From positions 68,866,991 through 68,930,990 of the forward strand of contig JALGPY010000003.1 of the NCBI GenBank assembly GCA_023055425.1: a stretch of DNA of 64,000 bases, read 5' to 3'. The notes under the pieces were generated by a model that searched no databases, was not told the origin of the DNA, and saw nothing but the letters and a program-made list of their open reading frames with translations. Shown here piece after piece: positions 33,697-45,916 of this stretch (its first letter is position 1; each line of letters begins with the position of its first letter). The translations under genes were made by a program, and so were the position numbers. The DNA comes from Linanthus parryae. Lineage: Eukaryota; Streptophyta; Magnoliopsida; Ericales; Polemoniaceae.

Positions 33697-34023
33697 GATT
33701 TAGAATTTTTATGTGAAGACAATAGCATTTTCTCATCATTGCTCATGAGTGAGGAATTTAATGTGGATGATTGGGTTAGTCTTGTTAGTCAACTTGAACT
33801 TGTGAAGCCTCCTAGAGAGTCTACTCATGAGCATTCTTGTAGTGATATTGATTTACATGAGAAAATGGAGTTACCTTCCATAGTAAGGGAACCTACTACT
33901 TATGATTTGAAACCTCCTCACTTGGAATTGAAAAATACATTTTTAGGGGTTGATGATAATCTTACTTGCATGACTAGTGAGCATGACTTGTTTTGTGATG
34001 ACCTAGAGGACATTTTAGGATAA
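33697..34023 (+). pseudogene. G2 remnant of the region just before reverse transcriptase
   Basis: After the protease stop (33694-33696) the frame continues and reopens from ATG 33739. Near 33895-33965 it reads PTTYDLKPPHLELKNTFLG. In Athila-type Pol a similar stretch (rich in LELKPLP, then YAFLG) lies directly upstream of the RT domain. The frame stops at 34021-34023 and no RT motif follows in any frame. Confidence 0.6.
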
Positions 34024-34119
34024 CCCCCTCCAATAGAAATTGTGGAGAGACCTCCAACTAAGTTGGGGGGTTCAAGTGTGCTTGGTGAAAAGTTTTAGAA
34101 AATTTGTCACATTTCTCCC

Positions 34120-34575
34120 ATGAATCATGTTGAAAATACGTCTCTTTTTGTGAAAAATGAATGGGAGCGAGATAAAGAGAAAATTGAGAGATTGTTGGAT
34201 GAAATGTTTTGTGATCATGAGTCCAAAAATGAATATAAAATGGGTTTTGGTAGTGAAAATATCCTCCATATTGAAGGCATGCCACTTTCTAGTGGTAAAG
34301 ATCCTCCTCTTAATTTTTCTCATGATTTATCTATCACTTCAAATTTCACTAAGAATCAAAGTTTACTTGGCCGAGTGTGTGATGTCTCTTGTACATTCTT
34401 TGAAAATAGCTTTTTGAAAGATTTATTTGAGAAACAAGAATGTGCTATTTTTATCAAGAAAAAATATATCAAATCCATGCATTTTGATTTACTTGATCCG
34501 GGTATTGGCCACCCAAGTTCTATGCTTGAGAATGTGACAAAGGTCGAGTTAAAAGAAGATTTAGAATGCAAATAA
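34120..34575 (+). CDS. G2 unrecognised ORF in place of pol (151 aa)
   Basis: This is an uninterrupted frame following the lost RT position. The translation is rich in Glu, Lys and Phe, with no transmembrane segment and no motif that I recognise. A further open stretch in another frame (about 34580-34660) includes HAHCHRQACLDYK. It could be a remnant of another part of the parent element, a captured sequence, or a chance frame; it should not be given a function. Confidence 0.35.
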   Translation: MNHVENTSLFVKNEWERDKEKIERLLDEMFCDHESKNEYKMGFGSENILHIEGMPLSSGKDPPLNFSHDLSITSNFTKNQSLLGRVCDVSCTFFENSFLKDLFEKQECAIFIKKKYIKSMHFDLLDPGIGHPSSMLENVTKVELKEDLECK

Positions 34576-36362
34576 TGAAAGAAGGTTACTTTGACCCTAG
34601 ACATGCTCATTGTCATAGGCAAGCTTGTCTAGACTACAAGAAATTAAAAGTTCCATGAATTGACTTCTCCCATTTAGAAGTCACGTCTTGTACATAAATA
34701 AATTAGTTTATCACTATTTCTTGCATTGGTTTTCTCTATTTACATTTTGTAGATTGCTTTTGGAGGAAGATGGATGGTGCTTGGTGCCTAAGAAGCTAAA
34801 ATGAGGTCTTTCTATCCCCTTGTCTCTTGCTAAATTTGTATGCTCTTCCATTGTTCTCACACATTGAGGACAATGTGATATTTTAGTTGGGGGGGGGGGG
34901 GGGTGGAGTAGACTTATTTCTTGGCTAAATGGTCACTTGCATGATTATTCTTTAATTAGTGATTTAAATGAAAAATATCAAAAAATAGAAAAAGTGAAAA
35001 TCCAAAAAAAAAAAAATTAAAAAAAATGTGTGTGAACCTTTCATGAGAAGCATCACTCTTTTCCCGTGTCAAAATCATAGATTTTTTTTTCTCTTTATTT
35101 GGTAGTTTTATTTATTTTAACCTTTAATGTTGAGTCTAGATTTTATTTCCTTATTTGATAGCTTTATTGAGTCTTAGGAAGTTATAGTTGAGTCACCTAT
35201 TTGAAAAAGAAAACAAAAAAAGAAAAAAAGAAAAAACAAATAAAAATGAGAAAAAGTGAAAAGGGGGAATTTTTGAAAGCTAGGTGCTTTCAAAGAATGA
35301 AATCTCTTAGTCCATGTTCTTTTTATTCTATTTTAGAAAGGAATTCTTTGCTTATACTCAATACATCTACACCAATATCCCACATTCCGCGATATCATGC
35401 GTTCTCACAAAGCAACACACTAAATTTACGTTTCATGTTTAAGTCCTTCAAGCTAAGTTGATCACATAAACTTTGACGTCTTCTAATTTTGATAAAGAGT
35501 GCATTTTCTAAAGCTATTTGAACTTCACAAAAAGATTTTATTCTAATCGTTTTTGCGGTGGAAACTTGTAGCCCATTGGAGTAGTGGTTACCAACGAAAC
35601 AACATGCGATGTCTAAGAAATAGAGGGGTGTCCGGGGATATTGTTACGTCACCGCCTAGATAGCTCCCTTGGTTTAGCTTAAAAAGCCCACTCGCTTGTA
35701 TATTCCTCTATTTTGTTGTGGGTCTTGAAGAGTCTTGGATTTGAGGTAAGAAAAAAATGTTAATGTTATAAATATCAAAAAAAAAAATGATAAATCGCAC
35801 CACCTACCAAAAATCCACAAAAGGATCATACAAGCCCACAACCACATCTCCCCTTCTTAAAACGTTTTGTTCAAAGTTTTGGAGGTCCATCCTACATGGG
35901 TGCTTTTGAATAAGTATGAGAATGACTAGTTTCATGGGATCCTTATTTTTGAAGGCATACTTTCTCGCAAATTGGACTTAATTAACAAGTTTTTTGGATC
36001 GCATGAGTCACCTTCTACCAAACACTGCCCACATTTTTATGAGTGTATGCTTAGACATCCATAGGCTTCTCTCAATCTTTGTGGAATTTGATAATTTATT
36101 TGAGGAGACATTTGTGCATTCTTCTTTTCCCCCCACCAAAAAAATTAAAATTAGCTAGTAATCTTTAGGATTTTATTTTATTTGGGTTCTCACTTAGGAT
36201 AGATAATGTGTGTGTGCGTTTTTGTAAATATTTGAGTCTAAATTAGAATTCAGTCAAGCCTTGTCTAGTTGAGCGTGTGCCTCTCATGATTGGTTCTTAA
36301 CTAGTTTACTACTTATATCGCTCTCTTTTCTCGAGGACGAGCAAAAGGCTAGTTGGGGTGTG
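34576..36362 (+). other. G2 noncoding 3' region and polypurine tract
   Basis: No gene is seen. An internal G tract follows a TTGAGGACAATG motif (about 34864-34903), and A-rich tracts follow near 34976-35025 and 35201-35262. CTCGAGGACGAGCAA at about 36330 is followed by GGCTAGTTGGGGTGTG, the presumed polypurine tract (about 36347-36362). The same two-part arrangement, an internal GAGGACAA with a G tract and a terminal GACGAGCAA with a G tract, is found in G1. Confidence 0.65.
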
Positions 36363-38297
36363 TGTTAAGGAACGTAAATTTCACATTTTAATATGTTATT
36401 GAACTCTTGATAACTTACTTTTATGTGTAACTTGTGTATTATAACCCTATTTCTAGACTTATGCTTGTTTCTTTTAGTTTGTGTCGAATTTCCTTATTTT
36501 GTAGGAAATATTGAGCTTTGGAACTCAATGAAATATTCCACAAAACTCAAGAGGCGATTCAAGGGAGCTTAGGATGGCCAAAAGACATGAAGAAGGTACT
36601 TGGAGCGCTTGATTAGAAGAATAGTGAAGATTTGAGAGGCCAAGGTTGAAGACAAAGAAAGTTAGAAGGCCAAAGTTACATCAAAGGGGCTTATTTGAAG
36701 ACAAACTAACAGATTGGGGCTAAAGTGCAAGGTTCTAAACATTTTAAAGAGCTAATTTGAAGCATCTCTACCGGATGGGGGTTTAATTGCAATTTCTCAA
36801 CGTTTTAAGAGGCCAGGGGGTATTTTAAAAGCTTCTAGAAAACAAAGGGGGAGCCGGGTGCAATTATGGTGACTTGGAGCCCTTCCCTCACGTCTCTCTC
36901 TCTCCCCGTCGCTAGAACAAAGAGAACCCACGAAATCTCCATGGAATCTTCGACCAAGCTTCTTCAAACCCTCACCCCGGCCTCATTTCATCACTAAATC
37001 GGCTCAAATTTGTCCCAAAACGCTCCCAAGACCGAGCTCTACCTATATATCCTCTCAATTCGGCCCAAACACAACAAATCAGAAAGCCCCAATTTGACCT
37101 AGGGTTCATGAAGGTTCCAAAAATCAATGATAGAGATGGATTGGGATGAATTGGAGGGTGGGGATCACTTCTTGGACACCAAGAAACCCTTACCCACTGC
37201 CTATAAAAGTCAAGTTGAAGATCAAAGAAGCTCTCTCTCTCACCTCACGAAATTTAGACCGAACCCTTGCTCTCTCTCTCTCTCTCTTCTCTCTCGGCCT
37301 TGGCCGATTTGTGGTTGTTCTTGGTGATTTCTTGCTCATTTTGAACAAATTCGGAGCCAAGAACGCCTAAGGGAAGAGTTGGGTCAGATTCAAGGTTGTT
37401 CTTCATAGTGTTATTCATTGTTATTAGTTTGTTCTTCATTTTTTGGTTACTTGGCTACTTTTAATTGATGATTTCGGGTTACTTGGCTATTAGTAGTTAA
37501 TTTATTGTAGCTTGGAATCAAATTTAGTAGTTCGAATTAAGTATTAGTGACTTTGTTCATCATTTTGAGTTGAAATTGGAGAATAGCTTGTGTATTCTTG
37601 AGTTGGAACTTGAATTGAATGAAAATGTTCATGAATATGCTTGATATCTCTTGTGTTTCTCTCTTAGACATGAGTAGCTAAGTTTTTTGTTGGTTGAAGT
37701 TGATGAATCTAGGTGTGTTGGGTGTGGATTCGATTGTTAAATCAATGAGTTGAGAAGTTCCTCTTTTGATTCATGATTCAACAAGTGTTGGAATACAAAT
37801 CCGATTTGTAGCTTTATCTTGTATGTGGATTCATTCTTGAATACCCATACTTGATAGTTGATACAACTTAGTTTTGGATTCCACTAGTGTTCCTCATGAA
37901 TCATACTGGGATTTGACATTAGAATCCACACATCTCCTTGTAATATCATTTGGGTGTTGGATTCATGCACAACACTCCTAGATGATTAAACTAAGACCAA
38001 CTATTCTCTCAATCCTACAAACTCTTTTCGAGTTTTAGATTCTCTTTAAGTATTTTCTTAGTTTCTTTAAATTGTTCAACAAAATCCTTGCTCCATCAAG
38101 TTTCTCTTGGTGGATTTTGAAGCTTGGCGCTATAAAAGCCTATGAGAAATTTGCCTTTTAGTTTTTAGTTAGTTGCTTAGTTTACTAGTTGGCTCTAGAG
38201 TGTTTATTCTCTTTCCCAATCCTTGTGGAAATTGACCCCGTTCTTACTCGGGTACTACTTGTAGCGATATCCTATACTTGGGATTATCGATTCAACA
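36363..38297 (+). repeat. G2 3' LTR (1935 bp)
   Basis: It matches 29400-31330 throughout with scattered substitutions and small indels. TATA box TATAAAAG lies at 37202-37209. It ends TTCAACA and is followed by CTATA. Confidence 0.93.
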
Positions 38298-38302
38298 CTA
38301 TA
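38298..38302. repeat. Target-site duplication of G2, right copy (CTATA)
   Basis: This matches 29395-29399; the C2 leader resumes here. Confidence 0.95.
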
Positions 38303-38384
38303 TTTGATAAACTAGGCATTATTTATATAGTAAAAAAATTCACAAATACTAAAACTTGCGTATTTTCCTTTTGTAGAATTCCAA

Positions 38385-41300
38385 ATGGCAAACAACTCAT
38401 CGAGTTCACAACATTCCCTACGATCTATCCTTGAGAACGACAAGCTCTCTGGAACCAACTTCCTTGATTGGTACAGAAACTTGATAATCGTTCTCAACGA
38501 AGAGAAGAAACTGTACGCAATAGAGGAGCAAGTTCCAGCAGGTCCAGAGAACAATACTCCTGCAGCCCTAAAGGCGTATCAGAAGCGTGTTGATGACGCT
38601 AATGATGCGGCCTGTTTTATGCTATGCACCATGACCTCTGAGCTTCAGAAGCAACACGAGAACATGAATGCTGTCGATATGATCGAACACTTGAAGCAGC
38701 TCTTCCAAGAGCATGCAAGGGTTGAGAGGTATGAAGTCTATAAGAAAATTTTCAAATGTCATCTGGATGAAGGAAACCCCGTGGGACCTCACGTACTCCG
38801 TATGATCGTGTACTTGTAGAATCTCGCACGACTAGGGTTTCCGGTCGGCCAAGATTTGGCCACCGATCTCGTGATGCAATCGTTGCCTGAGAGTTATGGA
38901 CAGTTCATCATGAACTATAACATGAACGAGATCGTGAAACCACTGCCAGATTTACTCAATATGTTGAGGACAGCTGAACAGAGCATCAACAAGGGTATGG
39001 GAAAGGCCATTATGATGGTGGAGAAAGGGAAGGGCAAAAGGTTTGCCTCAACCTCCAAGGGTAAAGGCACGGCAGTTGAGTTCAAGGAACCTGTCCTTAA
39101 GCCTGTTGGTGGCATATCCAAAGGTGTGACTAAAGATGAGTGTCACTACTGCAGTCAGCCTGGACACTGGAGGAGGAACTGCCCAAAATATTCGGAGGAC
39201 AATAGGATTGGAATAGTGATTCCACCACCACCAGGTATTTTTGTTGTAGATGCCAATTTCACTATCTCTACATCATGGGTATTTGATACTGGACGTGGAT
39301 CTCAAATTTTTCGAAATGTGCAGGATCTAAACAGAAGTAGAAGATTGGCTAAATGGGAGATAGACCTGCGCGTTGGGAATGGAGAAAAGGTTGCTGCATT
39401 GGCCGTGGGCGTGAGCGAGATTTCTCTGCCTTCATGATTAGTTTTAGAACTCAATAATTGCTTATTTGTGCCTGCTATGAGCAGAAACATTATTTCTATT
39501 TCTTGTTTGGACGAGGAAGGTTTTATTATTTCAATAAGGGACAATTTTGTTCAATTCATTTTAATAATATTCACTATTGTAGTGCGTAATTATTTAATGG
39601 ACTATATGTCCTTGATCTAAGCAATTCTGTCTACAACATTAATACTAAGAGGATTAAAATAAATGATTTAAATCCTTCTTGCTTATGGCACTGTCGCTTA
39701 GGCCACATAAACGAGAAACGTGTATCTAGACTCCATAGGGATGGATTTCTAGACTCATTTGATTTTGAATCATATGAGACATGTGAGGCTTGTTTATTGG
39801 GAAAAATGACAAAAGTCCCCTTTCAATAAGAAAGGTGAAAGGACTAGTGAGCAATTGGTGCTCATACATAATGATGTGTATGGGCCATTTGCCACGCCTG
39901 CCAGGGGTGGTTACGTCTACTTCATCACATTTACTGATGATTTCAATATACATGGATTTGTATACCTTATGAAGGCCAAATCTGAATCCTTGAAAGGTTC
40001 AAAGAATTCAAAACTGAAGAAGAGAAGCAACTTGGCAAAAGTATCAAGGCTCTACGATCGGATCAAGGAGGAAAATACTTGAGCCAAGAATTTGACAACT
40101 ATCTTAGAGAGTGTGGGATAGTTTCCCAACTCACTCCACCCGGAACGCCACAATGGAATGGCGTGTACGAGAGGAGGAATCGAACAAAATTGGATATGGG
40201 TCGATCTATTATGTGTCAAATTGATCTTCCATTATCATTTTGGGGCTATGCTTTATTAAGTGCAGCTTTCACCATTAACCGTGTTCCACCTAAATCAGTC
40301 ATGAAGACACCACATTAGATGTGAAGTGGAAAGCGTCCCAAACTGTCGTTCATGAAGATTTGGGGCTGCGATGTCTATGTAAAACGTTTACAATCAGACA
40401 AGCTAGGGACAAAGTCAGACAAGTGTAAGTTTGTGGGGTACCCTAAGGAAACTAAGGGTTACTACTTCTACAATCCAACTGAGAACAAAGTGTTTGTTGC
40501 TCGGTCCGACGTGTTTCTAGAAAGAGAGTTTGTCTCTAAATAATCAAGTGGGAGGACTGTAGAACTTGAATAAATTAAAGAACCACAAATCACTGAACCA
40601 ACTATGGAACATGAACAGGAACAACAAGGGGTTGTGGAACAACCTATTCAAGTAACACAAGAGCTTCGTAGATCCTGTAGAGTGCGCCAGGAACGCGAGA
40701 GGTATGGACTTCTCGTGACAGACTCTGGTGACACGATGCTCATAGATGATGAGCCTACTACCTATGAAGAGGCCATGAAAGGGCCAGACTCTCAGAAGTG
40801 GCTTGAAGCCATCAGATCCGAGATGGAATCCATGTATACCAAAAAAGTATGGACCTTGGTGGAACCACCCGAAGGGGTGCGACCCGTAGGGTGCAAGTGG
40901 GTCTTCGAGAAGAAGATCGACATGGATGGTAATGTGATTACCTATAAGGGCCGATGGGTGGCTAAAGGATTCAGATAGATTCATGGTATCGACTATGATG
41001 AAACCTTTTCCCCAGTCGCTATGACAAAATCCATCCGGATCCATTGCAGCAAACTACGACTATGAGATTTGGCAGATGGATGTCAAAACAGCATTCCTCT
41101 ATGGGAGTCTCCTCGAGGACGTGTATATGATACAGCCGGAGGATTTTGAAGATCCAAAGCAAGCCAATAAAGTGTGTAAGCTGCAACGATCCATTTATGG
41201 ATTGAAGCAAGCTTCTAGGAGTTGGAATTGACGTTTTGATGAAGAAGTCAAAGAGTTTCGCTTCATCAGAAACGAAGATGAGTCTTGTGTCTACAAGAAG

Positions 41301-42350
41301 GTTAGTGGGGTCTCTGTAGCTTTTCTGGGCTTGTATGTAGATGACATACTACTCATTGGAAACAACGTTCCCATGCTACAATCTGTTAAAGATTGGCTAG
41401 GAAAATGTTTCTCAATGAAAGACTAAGGGGAAGCAGCCTATATACTTTGTATAAAGATCTATAGAGATAGATCTAAAATACTGCTAGGCCTAAGTCAAAG
41501 TACATATATTGACAAGGTTTTGAAACTTTTCAACATGATAGATTCCAAGAAGGGATTCTTGCCCATGTCACAAGGAATCACTCTTTCGAAGAGTGGTTGT
41601 CCTTCCAATGAGATTGAGAAGGAACGCATGAGTATAATTCCCTATGCCTCGGCCATAGGATCTATCACGTACGCCATGTTATGTACTAGACCAGATGTTT
41701 CCATATGCCTTGAGTATGAAAAGAAGATACCAATCCAAACGGGGTGAGAGTCACTGGATTGCAGTCAAAGAATATCCTAAATTACTTGAGAAGAACTAAG
41801 GATGCTTTCTTGATATTTGGCGGAGAGGAAGAGTTGCGTGTAAGGGGTTACACACATGCAAGCTTCCAAACCGACAGAGATGATTTCAGATCGCAATCGG
41901 GATATGTGTTTTGCCAGAATGGAGCAGCGGTGAGCTGGAATAGTTCCAAGCAAGAGACCGGTGGTTGATTCTACAACAGAGGCTGCGTACATTGCTGCAA
42001 ATGGCGCAGAAAAAGTAGCTTTTTGGATCAGAAAATTCGTTTCTGAACTTGGTGTGGTTCCTAGCATTGTGGATCCAGTAGACTTGTATTGTTACAACAC
42101 TGGGGCGATCGCGCAATCAAAGGAGCCTCGATCGCACCAGAAATCCAAACACGTGCTCTGGAAGTTTCATCTCATTCGAGATATTATCGATAGAGGAGAC
42201 GTTTGGATATGCAAGATTCCTACAGATGAGAAATCGTCAGATCCACTTACAAAGCCACTTGTTCAGTGGAAGCATGAAGGGCACACTAGGAGCATTGGCA
42301 TACGGGATGCATCGGCATACGGGATGCATCAGATTGGCTATAGTGCAAGT
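38385..42350 (+). pseudogene. C2 Gag-Pol polyprotein, decayed
   Basis: This aligns with the C1 polyprotein along its length. The start, zinc knuckle (CHYCSQPGHWRRNC), integrase and YVDD box of RT are recognisable. Lesions seen include stops at 38817 (GAG to TAG), 39435 (GGA to TGA), 40316 and 40976, a one-base loss near 39547, a one-base gain near 39808, an 8-base loss in RT near 41040, and further stops in RT. The protease motif is FDTGRGS. Near the end, 17 bases are duplicated in tandem (42297-42313, 42314-42330). No functional protein is expected beyond a short Gag fragment. Confidence 0.92.
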
Positions 42351-42357
42351 GGGAGAC

Positions 42358-43513
42358 TGTTGGAATAGATTCCCTAGAGGCAATCTAGTTTAGTATGAAT
42401 TTGTTTTTGGCTAGAAAATTCATTGTATTATTTATTGGATATTTAATATAATGAAGTCCTTAGATTTTGGTAGCGTTAAACGCTACACCGTAACTGGGTA
42501 ACTATAAAGGCGTGTACCAGATACAATAAGAAGCAAGCTTAGAAATCTTAGTAGACTCAGATAGAATTTATCCCTCTCACATAACAGGAGAAAATATCCG
42601 AGGCCACTAGAGGGATATTGCTTATAGAATGTCTGGAAAGACTCAAATAAATCAATATGGGATATTGATGTTGTTTGCACGAATAAGGCTATTCCCAGGA
42701 TCGAGAAACTATGGATTGGATATACGAGTGTGACTTGTATGTCTCGTTTCCAATCCAAATATAGAGACAAAGGGATGTGAAAATTACTTGCACAAAGTTT
42801 GTCGGATGACTTTTCTATTAGTTGGCTAGACTGGATGTCTTGCTAGAGACCGCTCCATATTAGCAAATTGTTGCTACAAACTAGATAGAACCTATGGGGT
42901 CACACGCTAGATAGAGTTGAACTAGATTTGGGAATTAATTAATATGATTAATTAATTAATTAGAAGGATCACTTTGCAACACCATGCAAACTTAGTAGGA
43001 CTAATTTGCAAGGAAGGGACTAAACCGAATTCTAGTAGGACTAGAATAGGGCCTTTAGGTAGTTGACAAGGATTTGTTGGACTATATAAAGGATGCTCCT
43101 TCCTTCCTTCCCACACTTATGACACTATTTTTCATAACTTGAGTGGAAGAGAACAAAGGAGAGAGAGCAAGCAACAAGAGGGCCGAACCGACCCCCTTGC
43201 GCCGCCCCGTCCCCGTCGGCCAACAAAGGAGGCCGAAACCTACTTGTTGCCTCGTGTTGTGTGATTTATTCTTCCTCTTCCTCCGGTCCAAGCTAGCACA
43301 AAGGAGAAGGAAGATCTAGATCTCAACTCTAGGCGTGGATCAACCGTAGAGACGTGACACAATTCACGTTACAAGTCATCACAGGAGAAACCCTAAGGTG
43401 TGTAACATGATTATTCCTTTACCATCGTTATGCTTCTCTTCCTGTGATCCTTGGAGGGTATTGAATGGATAAATTATCTTTTTCCGCTACGTATCCATGA
43501 TCAAAACCCTACA
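42358..43513 (+). repeat. C2 3' LTR, internally deleted (1156 bp)
   Basis: This begins TGTTGGAATAGATTCCC. Compared with the 5' LTR it lacks 272 bp between the GATTT at 13521 and the GATTT at 13793; the junction near 42462 keeps a single GATTT. It ends CCCTACA before TGTAC. Confidence 0.92.
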
Positions 43514-43518
43514 TGTAC
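43514..43518. repeat. Target-site duplication of C2, right copy (TGTAC)
   Basis: This matches 13412-13416. Confidence 0.95.
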
Positions 43519-43541
43519 ACCCCTTCAATTGTTATCAGAGC
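43519..43541 (+). other. S 5' LTR end and primer-binding site
   Basis: The last nine bases of the S LTR (ACCCCTTCA) lie at 43519-43527. The primer-binding site at 43530-43541 reads TGTTATCAGAGC, one mismatch from the tRNA-iMet complement. Confidence 0.8.
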
Positions 43542-43576
43542 TTGTATCACTGCATAGAATTAACCATCTTGTGATT

Positions 43577-45911
43577 ATGAGTACTGTAGGTGATGGTGGT
43601 TTCTCACAGGGAAGAGCTTTGATGAAAATGTTCATTATTGATCAAGACAAGGAACTCTGGACTATCATCCAGAATGGTTCTCATACTTTCTACAAAGAGA
43701 AGGATGGGATCAGAACTACCAAATCTGAAGACTCTCTTTCTTCATCTGAATTAGAGAAATTTTCAAAGAACTTTAAAGCTATGAATCTCTTATATAGTGC
43801 TTTGAGTGCAGATGAATTTAATAGGATTTAAGGCTGCAAGACTGCCAAAGAGATATCGGATAAGCTTTTGGTGAACTTTGAAGGAACCAGTCAAGTGAAG
43901 CAAACCAAGATCAATATATCTCAGGCAATATGAGCTATTCAAGATTTATGGAGATGATTCAATCAGATACTTGGTTAAAAGGTTCACAGACATTGTCAAG
44001 AACCTTGATTCACTTGGAAAACATATTTCTAATGAAGAAAAAGTGAGGAAGATTCTGAGAAGTCTTCCAAAGGGAAAGTGGGAACCAAAAACCACTACTA
44101 TAGAGGAAGCTCAAGATCTCTCATCCCTCCAACTTGATGATCTACAAGGGAAGCTCCTCAGACATGAAATATCCATGAATGAAGTTGATGGAGAGCTACC
44201 AGAAGGTGTCAAGAACTTGGCTGTCAAGACCAAAGAGAATGAGACAATTCAAAGCCTTGAAACTGAGGATGATGATGAAGATCCAACTGCTTTGATTTCC
44301 AAATCCTTGACAACAAATCTTAAGATGAAGAAAAACTCTGGAAACAAGGACTTCAACAGAGAAAGACACAGATCCTCCAGTAGCAAGGACTACAAAGGTA
44401 AGTCTTCTTCACAAAACAATAAACCTAAAGTCATGAATTGTTTTGAGTGTGGTGATGCTGGACACTTGATCAGAGACTGTCTACACAAGAAAAGGAAGAA
44501 CTTTCAGAAGAAAGATCATGATAGAAGAAAGAAAGATATGATAGCTTCATGGAGTGATTCAGATACCTCAAGTGACTCTGAATCTGAAGAAGAACATGCC
44601 AACCTATGCTTTTATGGCCACGCATGATGAAAGTTCTGAAAAGAACATTGAGGTAATGGTGAATTGTTTGATTTCAAAACCAACTGAAGCCCTCTCTGAT
44701 TATCTTAGAACAATTCTTTTAAATGAAGAGGACTATCTGAAAGAAATTAAAGTTTTGAAAGAAAAAGTTCATGAGCAAGAAAAAGAAAATTTGCAACTTG
44801 TTTGACTAAATCAAAATCTAGAAATCTCTCATAAGAAAACTGAGAGTGATTTCAAGGCCTTAAAAACCAGTTTCAAAGCTTTGAAAACACAAGTCTAGGA
44901 AGTTTTCACTGAGAAGTCTCACTTGAGTGATAGCCTTGTAAATCTAAGACATCAAATTGATGAATTAGATAAACAAAAGACTACTCTTACTGAGAAACTT
45001 CAAGAATCTGAGTTAGTCAAAACCAAACTTGCAGGCTCAGAACACAACTTGAACTTGATTCTTGGAGGTAGTTTGAAGTCTGTTCACAAAACTGGAATTG
45101 GATACAATCCAAAATTTCCAAGGAAAATAAATACCACATTTGTGAAAGCTAGAAGAAAATCATCTCCGAAATGTCATTAATGCAATAAGATTTTTCATGT
45201 TAAAATGACTTGTCCTTTTAGAAGAAGAGACCCTCACATAATGAGGACAGATTTGCGTTCCTAAAGGGGTTAGACCACCTAACATGGTTGACCCTGAAAA
45301 TGAATCTAACTTCAGCACTTGGTCTAACAGCTGGGTAAGGCAGCGAATGGTGTTAGCAGGGTGTCACCAAGATCAAAGAGCAGAAGTGGTTTATGGACAG
45401 TGGTTGCTCAAGACACATGATTGGAAAGAGATCTCTATTCTCAGAACTAAAAGAGAAATCAGAAGGTTCAATTACACTTGGTGACAAAGGCAAATGCAAC
45501 ATTCTTGGTATTGATAAAGTTTGTACAGATTCTGAAAATTCTATTTCTGATGTATATCTAGTTGATGGTTTGAAATTTAACTTGCTTAGTGTATCTCAGA
45601 TTTGTGATAATGGTAACAAAGTTATATTCGATAAAGAGAAGTGTGTGGTGCAGAATGAAAAATCTGGCAATTGCATCCTCACAGCCTCTAGATCAAACAA
45701 TGTTTATACTTTTCAGACTAACAAAGTTGCAGGTGAAAACTTAAAGTGTGTAAAGGTCTTGTAAGAAGATTCAAAGCTTTAGCATAGAAAGTTAGGACAT
45801 ATCAGTTTGCATACCTTGAACAAGTTATTCTCAAAGAACTTAGTAAGAGCATTACCCTCTATCAAGTTCAAAGATGAAGAAGTATGCAAGGCATGTGCAC
45901 AAGGCAAGCAA
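43577..45911 (+). pseudogene. S gag, protease and pre-integrase region, decayed
   Basis: The ATG at 43577 starts a copia Gag. A stop at 43829-43831 and a frameshift near 43930 break it, and it resumes at about 43971-44627 with a proper zinc knuckle, CFECGDAGHLIRDC. A long coiled-coil part in the next frame (44631-45180) reaches a second, damaged knuckle (CHXCNKIFHVKMTC). The protease motif is MDSGCSRHM (from 45393). The pre-integrase motif HRKLGH lies near 45784. The reading is cut at 45911 by C3 and resumes at 54121. In the coiled-coil part the S palindrome encodes FKALK twice. The long coiled-coil Gag is typical of SIRE/Maximus elements. Confidence 0.85.
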
Positions 45912-45916
45912 ACTAG
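45912..45916. repeat. Target-site duplication of C3, left copy (ACTAG)
   Basis: This is repeated at 54116-54120. The S integrase reading continues across it. Confidence 0.95.

Larger units (their letters stand above)
29400..38297 (+). mobile_element. G2: Athila-like Ty3 element, gag-protease only
   Basis: G2 is 8.9 kb with LTRs of 1931 and 1935 bp, TSD CTATA, and a tRNA-Asp-like primer-binding site (TGGCGCCGTTTCTGGGGA at 31338-31355). It keeps gag, protease and a short stretch that in Athila elements lies just before reverse transcriptase. After that come unrecognised frames and long noncoding DNA; there is no RT, RNase H or integrase. It is therefore non-autonomous. The LTRs show scattered differences (for example at about 29412-29420 and 36375-36382), so it is older than C1 and C3. 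Confidence 0.9.
13417..43513 (+). mobile_element. C2: decayed Angela-like Ty1/copia element, host of G1 and G2
   Basis: C2 has the same family layout as C1 but is inactive. Its own parts are the 5' LTR (13417-13844 plus 26832-27822), the leader (27823-29399 plus 38303-38384), the gag-pol pseudogene (38385-42350) and a shortened 3' LTR (42358-43513). The TSD is TGTAC. Its primer-binding site is damaged, its 3' LTR has lost 272 bp, and gag-pol has several stops. G1 lies in its 5' LTR and G2 in its leader, so both inserted after C2. Confidence 0.93.
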
